A stretch of 64,000 bases of DNA, taken from positions 620,001 through 684,000 of the forward strand of contig NZ_CP046914.1 in assembly GCF_009789675.1 (NCBI RefSeq), written 5' to 3'. Positions 46,642 to 55,841 of this stretch are shown here, in pieces. Source of the DNA: Paraburkholderia acidisoli (GTDB taxonomy: Bacteria; Pseudomonadota; Gammaproteobacteria; Burkholderiales; Burkholderiaceae). The notes under the pieces are model-generated. The model worked only from the letters and a program-made list of their open reading frames with translations. It did not search any database and had not been told where the DNA came from. The stretch's first letter is position 1. Each line of letters starts with the position of its first letter. A program made the position numbers and the translations under genes.

Positions 46642-48036
46642 ATGGCAACGTGGAAACCCGATCCGACCTTTTATCCTTCCGCGCGCATGGCGGGCGAAGC
46701 GCCACCCGAAACGCTTGCGTATGTTGCCAGTTTCGATCCCACGCGGCAGGTCCCCGATTCACTGGACGTAGTCGATCTCGACCCGCGCTCGCCGGAATTC
46801 GGGCGCATCGTGCACCGGCTGCCCATGCCGAACCTCGGCGACGAACTGCATCACTTCGGCTGGAACGCGTGCAGCTCGCATCTGTGCCCCAATGCCCCGC
46901 ATGCCCATACCGAACGGCGCTATCTGGTGGTGCCCGGTTTGCGATCGTCACGCATTCATATCGTCGATACGAAACCCGACGCGCGGCGCCCGCAAATCGT
47001 GCGCGTGCATGAGCCGGAAACCGTTGCCCAGCGCGCGGGTTACACGCGCCCTCATACGGTGCATTGCGGGCCAGATGGCATTTACGTCACCGCGCTCGGC
47101 AATGCGCAAGGCGAAGCGCCCGGCGGCATCTTCCTCATGGACCACGAGAGTTTCGACATACTCGGGCAATGGGAAATCGAACGCGGACCACAACAACTCG
47201 CATATGACGGCTGGTGGCACCTCGGCTACGACACGCTGGTCACGAGCGAATGGGGCTTGCCGTCCACCTTCGAAAACGGCCTCGTGCCGGAAGTGCTATT
47301 GAGTGGGCAATATGGGCATCGGCTGCACTTCTGGGACCTGCATACGCGACAGCACAAACAGGTCCTCGATTTCGGCGCCGAAAATCAACTCGTCTTCGAA
47401 TTGCGTCCCGCGCACAATCCCACCCGCCCCTACGGGTTCGTCAATTCCGTGATCAGTTTGAAGGACCTTTCCGCGTCGATCTGGCAGTGGTATCTCGACG
47501 GCGACCAGTGGGCCGCGCGCAAGATCATCGAGATTCCCGCCGAGCCCGCCGATCCGGAAACGCTACCGCTCATGCTCAAGGGCTTCGCGGCCGTGCCGCC
47601 GCTGGTGACCGATATCGCGCTCTCACTCGACGACCGCTTTCTCTACGTGGCGTGCTGGGGCACCGGCGACATGCGCCAATACGATGTTTCGGATCCCGAA
47701 CATCCTCGCTTGACGGGCTGCGTGCGTATCGGCGGCATTGCGGCGCGTGCAGCGCATCCGTTCGCGCCGGAACGCGCGTTGAACGGCGGCCCGCAAATGG
47801 TCGAAGTGAGTCGCGACGGCCGGCGCGTGTATTTCACCAACTCACTCTACGGCGCCATCGACGGTCAGTTCTATCCCGAGGGTATCGACGGCTGGATGGT
47901 CAAACTCGACGCGCAGGAAAACGGCGGCCTCGACTTCGACGAACGTTTCTTTGTCGACTGGCCGAAGTCGCATCGGCCGCATCAAATACGGCTGGAAGGC
48001 GGCGACTGCTCGTCCGATTCCTACTGCTATCCCTAA
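46642..48036 (+). CDS. selenium-binding protein SBP56 / methanethiol oxidase
   Basis: A 464-residue beta-propeller of the SBP56 family. Bacterial members oxidise methanethiol to formaldehyde, hydrogen sulfide and hydrogen peroxide. Family segments: ASFDPTRQVPDSLDVVDLDPRSPEFGRIVHRLPMPNLGDELHHFGWNACSSHLC, HTVHCGPDGIYVTALGNA, YGHRLHFWDLHTRQHKQVLDFGAENQLVFELRPAHNP and the C-terminal RLEGGDCSSDSYCYP. Several His and Cys residues in these segments are the likely copper ligands. No signal peptide is evident from the ATG at 46642, which has AGGGGG five bases upstream. A partner membrane protein follows 23 bp on. Confidence 0.92.
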   Translation: MATWKPDPTFYPSARMAGEAPPETLAYVASFDPTRQVPDSLDVVDLDPRSPEFGRIVHRLPMPNLGDELHHFGWNACSSHLCPNAPHAHTERRYLVVPGLRSSRIHIVDTKPDARRPQIVRVHEPETVAQRAGYTRPHTVHCGPDGIYVTALGNAQGEAPGGIFLMDHESFDILGQWEIERGPQQLAYDGWWHLGYDTLVTSEWGLPSTFENGLVPEVLLSGQYGHRLHFWDLHTRQHKQVLDFGAENQLVFELRPAHNPTRPYGFVNSVISLKDLSASIWQWYLDGDQWAARKIIEIPAEPADPETLPLMLKGFAAVPPLVTDIALSLDDRFLYVACWGTGDMRQYDVSDPEHPRLTGCVRIGGIAARAAHPFAPERALNGGPQMVEVSRDGRRVYFTNSLYGAIDGQFYPEGIDGWMVKLDAQENGGLDFDERFFVDWPKSHRPHQIRLEGGDCSSDSYCYP

Positions 48037-48059
48037 CGCCCGGCGCGCGGGAGAGTCGC

Positions 48060-48725
48060 ATGAACGCGCTATTCGGGCTTCTCGACGCGCATTGGGGCGC
48101 GTGGGCGGCCGTGGCCGGGAGCGGGGTATTTCACGGCGTGAATCCGGCCATGGGTTGGCTCTTCGCGACCGCGCTCGGTTTGCAGCGCGGCAGTCGTCGC
48201 GCATTGCTGCTCGCATTGCCGCCTATCGCGCTCGGGCACGCGGCCTCGATCCTGTTGTTCACGAGTTCGGCTGCCGCGATCAGTGCGTATGTGCCGGGTG
48301 TGGCAATGCACTGGGCTCTGGGCGCGCTGCTGATCGGCTGGGCCGCCTGGCAGCATGCGTACGGCCACCGGCATCGTGTGCGCGTGGGCATGACCGTGGG
48401 CTTCGCGGGGCTCGCCGCATGGTCCGCGTTGATGGCAACCCTGCATGGCGCCGGCCTCATGCTGATGCCCGTCATGTTGCCGTTGTGCGGCACGCCTGGC
48501 CCGGGTGGATCCGGCAGTGTGGATGGCGCGAGCCATACGCTTGCGGTATCGCTCGCCTTCACCGTGCTGCACACGCTCGCGACGCTCGCCACCACGGCCG
48601 CGATTGCGTTGCTCGCCTATGAGTACCTCGGTCTCGGCGTGCTGCGGCGCGGCTGGATCAACTTCGACTGGCTGTGGCGCGGCGCATTGGTGGCGACCGG
48701 CACGTTGATGATCGCCACCGCGTAG
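48060..48725 (+). CDS. polytopic membrane protein linked to SBP56, unknown function
   Basis: A 221-residue protein with about six hydrophobic segments. Histidines recur at segment ends: GVFHGVNPAMGW, GHAAS, MHWALG, HAYGHRHR, LHGAG. The pattern recalls metal-handling membrane proteins. It is 23 bp downstream of the methanethiol oxidase gene and surely cotranscribed, so a role in copper supply, maturation or product export is a fair hypothesis. I do not recognise a named family. It converges with the SDR gene. Confidence 0.75.
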   Translation: MNALFGLLDAHWGAWAAVAGSGVFHGVNPAMGWLFATALGLQRGSRRALLLALPPIALGHAASILLFTSSAAAISAYVPGVAMHWALGALLIGWAAWQHAYGHRHRVRVGMTVGFAGLAAWSALMATLHGAGLMLMPVMLPLCGTPGPGGSGSVDGASHTLAVSLAFTVLHTLATLATTAAIALLAYEYLGLGVLRRGWINFDWLWRGALVATGTLMIATA

Positions 48726-48740
48726 AACCTGAAACCCGCC

Positions 48741-49601
48741 TCAGGTTTGCGCCGGAAAATCGGCGCCGACGCTCGTATCGCGCCACGTGTCGATATCGGC
48801 GAGCGCCGCACGCAAACGGTTCGCCACCGCGTCCACGCCAAACGCACCCAGCACGAGATGACGCGGCGGATTCTCGACCTCGGTGATGCGGATCATCGCC
48901 AGCGCCGCACGCTTCGGATCGCCCGCCTGCTTGCCGCTATTGCCCGCGGTCTGCTTCATGCGCGCCCCGACGGTATCGGCGTAATCGGCGATCTGGCTCG
49001 GCGTCTGCACGAGCGAGCGGCCCGCCCAGTCCGTGCGGAACGGCCCCGGCTCGACGCAGGTCACGTGGATGCCGAGCGGACCGACTTCGGCCAGCAGGGC
49101 ATCGGAGAAGCCTTCCACCGCATGCTTCGAGGCCGAATAGTAGCCCGAGCCCTGGAAGCCCACGAGGCCGGCCACCGAGGTGATGTTGATGACGAAACCC
49201 TTGTGGCGTGCGCGCATGCCGGGCAGCACCGCGCGTGTCATGGCGAAGAGACCGAACACGTTGGCGTCGAACTGCGCGCGGATCTTGTCTTCCTCGCCCT
49301 CTTCGATGGAGCTTTGATAACCGTAACCGGCGTTGTTGACGAGCACGTCGATCGCGCCGAACTGCTTTTGCGCGGCGTCGACCGCCGCTGCGATCTGCGC
49401 GGAATCGGTTACGTCGAGCGAGACGCGTAGCAGGCGGTCGCCGGCCTCGGGTGCGAGATCGTCGAGCGACGCCTTGTTGCGAGCAGTCGCGACGCAACGC
49501 CAGCCGCGTTCGAGCACGGCAAGCACGAGTTCGCGGCCGAAACCGGTCGAACAACCGGTCACGAACCACACCGGCGACGCATTGTTTGAATCGGCAGACA
49601 T
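48741..49601 (-). CDS. short-chain dehydrogenase/reductase
   Basis: A 286-residue classical SDR. The cofactor motif is TGCSTGFG (15-22), then VNNAGYG and the catalytic YxxxK in GYYSASKHA. PGPFRTDWAGRSL follows, as in the 17-beta-hydroxysteroid-dehydrogenase-like group. The arginine-bearing loop ATARNKASLDDL favours NADP. GAGG lies seven bases before the ATG. Monocistronic; the substrate is unknown. Confidence 0.92.
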   Translation of the reverse strand: MSADSNNASPVWFVTGCSTGFGRELVLAVLERGWRCVATARNKASLDDLAPEAGDRLLRVSLDVTDSAQIAAAVDAAQKQFGAIDVLVNNAGYGYQSSIEEGEEDKIRAQFDANVFGLFAMTRAVLPGMRARHKGFVINITSVAGLVGFQGSGYYSASKHAVEGFSDALLAEVGPLGIHVTCVEPGPFRTDWAGRSLVQTPSQIADYADTVGARMKQTAGNSGKQAGDPKRAALAMIRITEVENPPRHLVLGAFGVDAVANRLRAALADIDTWRDTSVGADFPAQT

Positions 49602-49881
49602 GGAATAACCTCGCGGATAAGTGGCAAGCCAATGGCAGACGGTGCTGCCGGAAGCAACCACGGTGCCTGAAAAAACGGGAAAACCGCAACGACCGAAAGA
49701 CAAGTGAAGGCGCCGAAGATCGCAACGCGGCGCGCCCGTTCATGATAGCGGCCGCGCGCAAATCTCGCTGACGCCTGCGCCAAACGCGCCGGCCATGTAC
49801 CATACGCCGCTTGGCGCGGCATTCGCCGCCACTCGATCCCACCTCGACAACACAATCGCCACTCGCCGGAGAGAATTACCG

Positions 49882-50736
49882 ATGTCCACCGCCACCGCGC
49901 CCGCCAGTTCCACCGCTCACGCCGACGCCCTGCGCGCCCTCGAAGCGCGTTACGGTACGCCGTGGTCCGCCCCGCTGCCCGCATGGAACGAAACGCTCGA
50001 TTCGCTCCTCGCACATCGTTCGGTGCGCAATTACGCCGACCGGCCGCTTCCCGAAGGCACGCTCGAAACGCTGATCGCGGCCGCGCAGTCCGCCTCGACA
50101 TCGTCGAATCTTCAGACGTGGAGCGTGGTCGCAATCGAAGATCCCGAGCGCAAGGCGCGTCTGGCCGCGCTCGCCGCCAATCAGTCGCAGGTGCGCGAGG
50201 CGCCGCTCTTTCTCGTGTGGCTCGCCGACCTCTCACGCCTCGAAGCCGCGGGGCAACGCACCGACACGAGCATCGAAGGCCTGCATTATCTGGAGACGCT
50301 GGTCGTCGGCATGATCGACGCTGCGCTGGCCGCACAAAACGCCGTGGTCGCGCTCGAATCGCTCGGGATGAGCGCGGTGTATATCGGCGCGATTCGCAAT
50401 CGCCCCGAACAGGTTGCCGCCGAACTCGGGCTGCCGCCGCGCGTGATGCCGGTGTTCGGCATGTGCGTGGGCTATCCGGACGAAACGCGTCCCGCCGCAA
50501 TCAAGCCGCGTTTGCCGCAACCGGTCGTGCTGCATCGCGAACAATACAACGTGCCTTCGCAAGTCGGCGAGATTGCTCAGTATGACGAAGTCACGCGCGC
50601 GTTCCAGACGAGCCAGGGACAAAGCGCGGCGGGCTGGACCGCGCGTTCGCTGGCGCGCTGGCGCAGCGCCGAGTCGCTGCATGGCCGCGATCGTCTGCGC
50701 GATGCGCTCAACGCGCTCGGCTTCGAATTGCGCTGA
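49882..50736 (+). CDS. nitroreductase-family FMN oxidoreductase (NfsA-like)
   Basis: A 284-residue flavoprotein. HRSVRNYADRPLPEGTLETLIAAAQSASTSSNLQTWSVVAIED is the FMN-binding N-terminal region of the NfsA/Frp group. MIDAALAAQNAVVALESLGMSAVYIGAIRNRPE and VFGMCVGYPDE are also typical. Such enzymes reduce nitroaromatics or flavins with NADPH. GGAGAG precedes the ATG at 49882 by about ten bases. An ATG at 49795 is in frame but poorly supported. The next gene starts 37 bp on and may be cotranscribed. Confidence 0.9.
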   Translation: MSTATAPASSTAHADALRALEARYGTPWSAPLPAWNETLDSLLAHRSVRNYADRPLPEGTLETLIAAAQSASTSSNLQTWSVVAIEDPERKARLAALAANQSQVREAPLFLVWLADLSRLEAAGQRTDTSIEGLHYLETLVVGMIDAALAAQNAVVALESLGMSAVYIGAIRNRPEQVAAELGLPPRVMPVFGMCVGYPDETRPAAIKPRLPQPVVLHREQYNVPSQVGEIAQYDEVTRAFQTSQGQSAAGWTARSLARWRSAESLHGRDRLRDALNALGFELR

Positions 50737-50772
50737 GCGCCGTCGCTTGCTTAACCGAACCGGAGAAGAGCT

Positions 50773-51684
50773 ATGAAAGTTGCCGTCATGGGCGCGGGCG
50801 CGGTGGGCTGCTTTTACGGCGGCATGCTGGCGCGCGCGGGTCACGATGTCGTGCTGATCGGCCGCCCGCAGCACGTGGACGCAATCGCGCGCGAAGGCTT
50901 GCGCCTCGAAGCCCAGCAGTTCGACGAGCGCATCGGCGCGCCGCATCTCACGGCGGGCACCGAAGCCTCGGCAATCAGCGGCGCGCAACTCGTGCTGTTC
51001 TGCGTGAAGTCCACCGACACCGAAAGCGCGGGCGCGTCGATCAAGCCGTTTCTTGGCGCCGACACGCTCGTACTCACGCTGCAAAACGGTGTCGATAACG
51101 CCGATCGCTTACGCGGTGTCATTGCCAACGACGTGGCCGCCGCCGTGGTCTACGTTGCCACGGAAATGGCGGGACCGGGCCACGTGCGCCACCACGGCCG
51201 CGGCGAACTCGTGATCGAGCCGTCGCGCTCGAGCGAGTCCGTTGCGCACGCACTCATCGCCGCGGGTGTGCCTACGGAGATTTCGCCCAACGTGCGCGGC
51301 GCGTTGTGGGCCAAGCTGATCGTGAATTGCGCGTACAACGCGCTCTCCGCGATCACGCAGCTACCGTACGGCCGCCTGGTTCAGGGCGCGGGCGTCAACG
51401 CGGTGATGCAGGACGTGTTCGACGAATGCGTGGCCGTCGCGCAGGCCGACGGCGTGACGCTGCCGCCCGAGATTCACGGCGCCATCGAACGCATCGCGCA
51501 AACCATGCCGGGCCAATATTCGTCCACGGCACAGGACGTCGCGCGTGGCAAGCGCAGCGAGATCGATCACCTGAACGGCTATGTCGTGCAACGCGGCGCG
51601 GCGCTCGGCGTGAAAACCCCGGCGAACCGCTTGCTGCAAACGCTCGTGCGTCTGGTCGAAGACAAGGCGCACGGCGCGATCTAA
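50773..51684 (+). CDS. panE: 2-dehydropantoate 2-reductase family protein (ApbA/PanE)
   Basis: A 303-residue NADPH-dependent reductase. The Rossmann motif GAGAVGCFYGG is at 8-18. VLFCVKSTDTESAGASIKPFLGADTLVLTLQNGVDNADRL holds the conserved lysine (VKS) and NGV. LWAKLIVNCAYNALSAITQLPYG and SSTAQDVARGKRSEIDHLNGYVV complete the signature with the second lysine and glutamate. Ketopantoate reductase is the type activity, but many genomes have several paralogues acting on other 2-keto acids, so the pantothenate role is not certain. Stop overlaps the convergent gene by four bases. Confidence 0.85.
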   Translation: MKVAVMGAGAVGCFYGGMLARAGHDVVLIGRPQHVDAIAREGLRLEAQQFDERIGAPHLTAGTEASAISGAQLVLFCVKSTDTESAGASIKPFLGADTLVLTLQNGVDNADRLRGVIANDVAAAVVYVATEMAGPGHVRHHGRGELVIEPSRSSESVAHALIAAGVPTEISPNVRGALWAKLIVNCAYNALSAITQLPYGRLVQGAGVNAVMQDVFDECVAVAQADGVTLPPEIHGAIERIAQTMPGQYSSTAQDVARGKRSEIDHLNGYVVQRGAALGVKTPANRLLQTLVRLVEDKAHGAI

Positions 51685-52874
51685 CCGGCAAATAGCCCTG
51701 CGGGCTGCGGGGGCAGCTTCACCCGGAAGATCGTGAAGCGCCCCTTGCGCGGATAGCCGTTGGAAAAGTTATCGAGCTCGTGCAGGTGCGAATCGGCGAA
51801 GTAGAGATAATCGTTCTGGAGTGCGAAGCCATCGGCCCACGACACCACAGTGGGTTCGTTGACGAGCGTGCGCTGGTCGAGCGTGGCTTTGCCGTTGCGC
51901 TCCTTCACCGTGAACGCCACCACCGTGCGGTTCTCCAGATCGCCACCGTATAACGTGCCGTCCGGTCCCATCAGCAAGCCGCCCGTGAGCGCGTGTTCGC
52001 CAAGATCCTGCACGCGTTGTGCGAGCGCCTGGGGCGCAAGAGTTTCGTCGATCAGCGCCGCCACCGGCACGCGCCAGTAGTGATGATCCGTGAGCGGCCG
52101 GTAATAGACCCAGTCGCGTTGTGGCGAAATCGCAATGCCGTCCGTTTGCAGCACGAGCACGCCGCCGTCGGACTTGCGCGCGACGCGATCGCCGAACATG
52201 AGATGCTCGCGCGGATCGGACACGCTGGAGCGATCGCCCGCCAGCAGCAGCCGCGCCTTGCCGTTGCTCAGCTGCGTGACGACGATACCGCCTTGATTGC
52301 CCGCGTTGCTGATGAACGCATAACCGTGCGCGAGATCGATGCGCACGTCGTTGATCGAATCCTTCGGCGTGACGACCTGCTCGAACGTGTACACCCGTAC
52401 GACTTCGCGTCTGTCGATATCGAATTGCACGAGCTTGGGCGGTTGTACGGTTTGATCGACGGAGGGCAAGGACGAATCCAGCGCCCACAGGCGGTCGCGT
52501 TCGTCCACCCAGAGCGCCTGCAGCGAAATCCACTGACGCTCGCCCGATTTACCGGGCTTGTAGGTATTCCAGTCGGAGTCGGGAAACGGCGTGACGTTGC
52601 CGGTGCGCGGGTCCACTTCCACGAGGCTGTAGCGCGAACGTTTCGCCGACGAAGGGGCCGTAGCGAACACGCGGCCCGAACGCGTGACGCCAATGCCGAC
52701 CAGCCGAAAATCGTCACCGAAGCTCGCAACCGTTTCGAGTTTCGAAGCGGCGTGCGCGGTCTCGGGCGTGGCGGCCAGCAGCGAAGAAGGCCGCACCAGG
52801 GTGCTGAGCAATCCCGCGCCCAGTGTCGCGATTACGCGCCGCCGCATCGGCGGTTGGAAGGTATCGGCTCGCAT
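51681..52874 (-). CDS. major royal jelly / yellow-like beta-propeller protein, exported
   Basis: A 397-residue protein. An N-terminal twin-arginine-like signal (MRRRVIATLGAGLLSTLVRPSSLLAA) precedes the mature part. Family segments: VGIGVTRSGRVFATAPSS, WISLQALWVDERDRLWALDS, INDVRIDLAHGYAFISNAGNQGGIVV, YYRPLTDHHYWRVPVAAL and GGLLMGPDGTLYGGDLENRTVVAF. These match the MRJP/yellow family, bacterial members of which may be lactonases or pigment-related proteins. GAGGAGG is four bases before the ATG. Monocistronic. Confidence 0.88.
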   Translation of the reverse strand: MRADTFQPPMRRRVIATLGAGLLSTLVRPSSLLAATPETAHAASKLETVASFGDDFRLVGIGVTRSGRVFATAPSSAKRSRYSLVEVDPRTGNVTPFPDSDWNTYKPGKSGERQWISLQALWVDERDRLWALDSSLPSVDQTVQPPKLVQFDIDRREVVRVYTFEQVVTPKDSINDVRIDLAHGYAFISNAGNQGGIVVTQLSNGKARLLLAGDRSSVSDPREHLMFGDRVARKSDGGVLVLQTDGIAISPQRDWVYYRPLTDHHYWRVPVAALIDETLAPQALAQRVQDLGEHALTGGLLMGPDGTLYGGDLENRTVVAFTVKERNGKATLDQRTLVNEPTVVSWADGFALQNDYLYFADSHLHELDNFSNGYPRKGRFTIFRVKLPPQPAGLFAG

Positions 52875-52991
52875 GCTGCCTCCTCAAGAGCGGCCTTATC
52901 AGTGTAGAACCGAGGCCGGCAGCATGCAAAGCGAATGGCGTGCCCGGAGTTTTCGCCGGGCTTTCGCGCTCATACCGCGCTCATCCCATAC

Positions 52992-54245
52992 TCAGTAAGT
53001 TTCCAGATGCAGGCGCCCTTCGCGCTTGAGCCGTTCCCAAAGCGCATCCCAACTCAGGGCATGTTTTTCCGCGATCTCCTGCAAGGTCTGTAACACGCCG
53101 TCTTCCATACCCTTCAGGCCGCACACATAGATATGCGTATTGCCGTCCTTGAGCAGCTGGGCGACATCCACGGCGCGCTCGCGCAGTACGTCTTGCACGT
53201 AGCGCTTCGGTTGGCCCGGCGTGCGCGAAAAGGCGAGATTCGTGTCGATGAAATCCTTCGGCAAGTTCATCAGGGGTCCGAAATACGGCAATTCCTGCTG
53301 CGTACGGGCACCGAAAAACAGCATGAGCTTGCCCGTTGCACCCTTGAGCCTGCGACGGCGCCGATACTCGGTCATCGCGCGCATCGGCGCGGAACCCGTG
53401 CCCGTGCAGATCATCAGCAAGTGCGAGTTCGGATGATTCGGCATCAGGAACGTGTTGCCGAACGGCCCGATCACCGTCACCGTATCACCCTTCTTCAGAT
53501 CGCACAGATAATTCGAGCAGACGCCGTCGGTTTCATTGCCGCCGTGGTCGCGCGTCACGCGCTTCACCGTGAGCGAGACGTTGTTGTAGCCGGGACGTTC
53601 GCCGTCGCGCGGGCTGGCGATCGAATACTGGCGCGCGTGATGCGCGCGTCCTTCGGGCGTCGCTCCGGGTGGCAAGATGCCGATCGACTGACCTTCGAGC
53701 ACAGGAAACGGCATCGCGCCGAAGTCGAGCACGATGTGATGAATATCGCTTTCCGTGGCGTCGTCGGTGAGGCGATAGTTGCCGACCACGGTCGCCGTGG
53801 TCGGCGCCTTGTGCGTGTAAAGATTCACGTAAGGGCGCGCGGCGGACCACGGTGGCACCGTCGATCCACGCACGAGGTCCGAGCCCGCAACGGTCACGTC
53901 CGGCGCTTCAGCAACGGGCGTGGCCGCGGCGCCCTGCGCCAACGGCGCCTCGACGGGCGCGCTCACCGAAGCGCTTTGCGTGGGCAACTCGTCCCACGTG
54001 TATTGCTCGTCGATGCTGTACGCATCGGCTTTGAGCACGTTGCGCCAGTTGTCGATCGCACCGGTCGGGCACGGCGGCACGCATGCCATGCAGCCGTTGC
54101 AGACCTCGGCCTTCACCACATAATTGGTGCCGTCGTGCGTGATCGCGTCGATCGGACACGTTTCTTCGCACGTATTGCAGCGTATGCAGATTTCAGGATC
54201 GATCAGGTGTTGCCTGAGAATTTCCACGGGGACCGGACCGTTCAT
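52992..54245 (-). CDS. boxA: benzoyl-CoA 2,3-epoxidase, reductase component BoxA
   Basis: A 417-residue NADPH reductase that feeds electrons to BoxB. The N-terminus has two [4Fe-4S] clusters: C20, C23, C26, C30 and C49, C52, C55, C59. A variable Ala/Pro linker (about 90-135) joins a ferredoxin-NADP reductase module: RQYSIAS (FAD), [15 protein letters not shown] (NADP) and [13 protein letters not shown]. It lies 82 bp after boxB in the leftward box operon. Normal length for the family. Confidence 0.96.
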   Translation of the reverse strand: MNGPVPVEILRQHLIDPEICIRCNTCEETCPIDAITHDGTNYVVKAEVCNGCMACVPPCPTGAIDNWRNVLKADAYSIDEQYTWDELPTQSASVSAPVEAPLAQGAAATPVAEAPDVTVAGSDLVRGSTVPPWSAARPYVNLYTHKAPTTATVVGNYRLTDDATESDIHHIVLDFGAMPFPVLEGQSIGILPPGATPEGRAHHARQYSIASPRDGERPGYNNVSLTVKRVTRDHGGNETDGVCSNYLCDLKKGDTVTVIGPFGNTFLMPNHPNSHLLMICTGTGSAPMRAMTEYRRRRRLKGATGKLMLFFGARTQQELPYFGPLMNLPKDFIDTNLAFSRTPGQPKRYVQDVLRERAVDVAQLLKDGNTHIYVCGLKGMEDGVLQTLQEIAEKHALSWDALWERLKREGRLHLETY

Positions 54246-54327
54246 GATGTGTCTCCCACCGCGGCGCGCCCGTGGGGAGGTGCGCGCCGCCGTTGCTTCG
54301 TGTCGCCTATTGGTAACCGAAACGGTT

Positions 54328-55755
54328 TCAGTTGAAGCGAATGTATTCGAAATCGACGGGTTGACGATTGATGCCCATCGCCGGCGGCGCGATCCAGTTG
54401 GCGAACTTGCCGGGCTCGATCACGCGACCCATCAGCGAGGCGACATACGCACGGTCTTCCGGCGTCGGCAGCCACTTCGCCTCGTTCGCGGCCCATTCGC
54501 TGTCGCTCAGCACGCGGCCGTCCGGCGAAACGCGCACGCCCGCGAAGGTACCGATCTGCCGGTTGAACGCCTTGTGCGGCACGGTCAGGCGAACATCGAT
54601 GCCAGCCTTTTCGAGCACCTTGTTCCAGCGATTGACACCGGCCACCGAGTCCTTGATGTAGTCGTCGCGCAGCACTTCGTTCATTGCGTTGAGCATCGGC
54701 ACTTCACGCTCGACCAGTTTGCCGTCCTGCACGTCGAGCAGGCGATAGTGCTGGCCTTCGAGTTGATGATCGTCGTCGCGCTTCGTCTCTTCGTAGCGGC
54801 CTTTGAGGCCAGCGCTGTAGAACGTGGCGGCATTCGACGAGTGATCGGCGCCGAACAGATCGATCGTGACCGAATAGTGGAAGTTCAGGTAACGCTGCAC
54901 GGTATCGAGATCGATCACACCTGCCGCACGCAGGCGGTTCACGTCGTCGGTCTTGAGTTCGTTCATGACCTGCGCGGTACGCTGCACGACGCGCGAAATG
55001 CCGGACTCGCCCACGAACATATGATGCGCTTCTTCCGTCAGCATGAACTTCGTGGTGCGCGCGAGCGGATCGAAGCCCGACTCGGACAGCGCCGAAAGCT
55101 GGAACTTGCCGTCGCGGTCGGTGAAATACGTGAACATGAAGAACGCGAGCCAGTCCGGCGTTTTCTCGTTGAACGCGCCGAGAATGCGCGGATTGTCGTC
55201 GTCGCCCGAACGGCGCTCCAGCAATGCTTCGGCTTCCTCACGACCGTCACGGCCGAAATAGCGATGCAGCAGATACACCATCGCCCACAGGTGGCGCCCT
55301 TCCTCCACGTTCACCTGGAAGAGATTGCGCAAGTCGTACATCGAAGGCGCGGTGAGGCCCAGATGCCGTTGCTGTTCGACCGACGCCGGTTCCGTGTCGC
55401 CCTGGGTGACGATGATACGGCGCAGGTTCGCGCGATGTTCGCCCGGCACGTCGTGCCACGCCGACTCGCCCCTGTGCGCACCGAAGTTGATCTTGCGATC
55501 CGCCTCGCTCGGCGTGAGAAAGATGCCCCAACGATAATCCGGCATCTTCACGTGATCGAAGTGCGCCCAACCGCCCGCGTCGACGCTCACCGCCGTGCGT
55601 AGATACACGTCATAGCCGTGCGAGCCGTCCGGGCCCATGTCGCCCCACCACGAAAGAAAGTTGGGCTGCCATTGTTCGAGCGCGCGTTGCAGCGTGCGGT
55701 CGTCGGCGAGGTTGACGTTGTTGGGGATCTTTTCGCTGTAATTGATCGTGGACAT
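54328..55755 (-). CDS. boxB: benzoyl-CoA 2,3-epoxidase, oxygenase component BoxB
   Basis: A 475-residue class I di-iron oxygenase that epoxidises benzoyl-CoA. The likely iron ligands are E122, E152 and H155 (EEGRH), D213, and E242 and H245 (TEEAHH), spaced as described for the BoxB structure with a shift of two. It begins [26 protein letters not shown] and ends [25 protein letters not shown], both family hallmarks. AAGGAA is five bases before the ATG at 55755. It sits between boxC and boxA. Confidence 0.96.
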   Translation of the reverse strand: MSTINYSEKIPNNVNLADDRTLQRALEQWQPNFLSWWGDMGPDGSHGYDVYLRTAVSVDAGGWAHFDHVKMPDYRWGIFLTPSEADRKINFGAHRGESAWHDVPGEHRANLRRIIVTQGDTEPASVEQQRHLGLTAPSMYDLRNLFQVNVEEGRHLWAMVYLLHRYFGRDGREEAEALLERRSGDDDNPRILGAFNEKTPDWLAFFMFTYFTDRDGKFQLSALSESGFDPLARTTKFMLTEEAHHMFVGESGISRVVQRTAQVMNELKTDDVNRLRAAGVIDLDTVQRYLNFHYSVTIDLFGADHSSNAATFYSAGLKGRYEETKRDDDHQLEGQHYRLLDVQDGKLVEREVPMLNAMNEVLRDDYIKDSVAGVNRWNKVLEKAGIDVRLTVPHKAFNRQIGTFAGVRVSPDGRVLSDSEWAANEAKWLPTPEDRAYVASLMGRVIEPGKFANWIAPPAMGINRQPVDFEYIRFN

Positions 55756-55841
55756 TTCGGTTCCTTGCGGCCGTTCATGGGCCGCATCGAATGCGGCTGG
55801 TCGGTGGAAGATTCGGAGGCGTGCGTGTCGTACCGCGCGAA

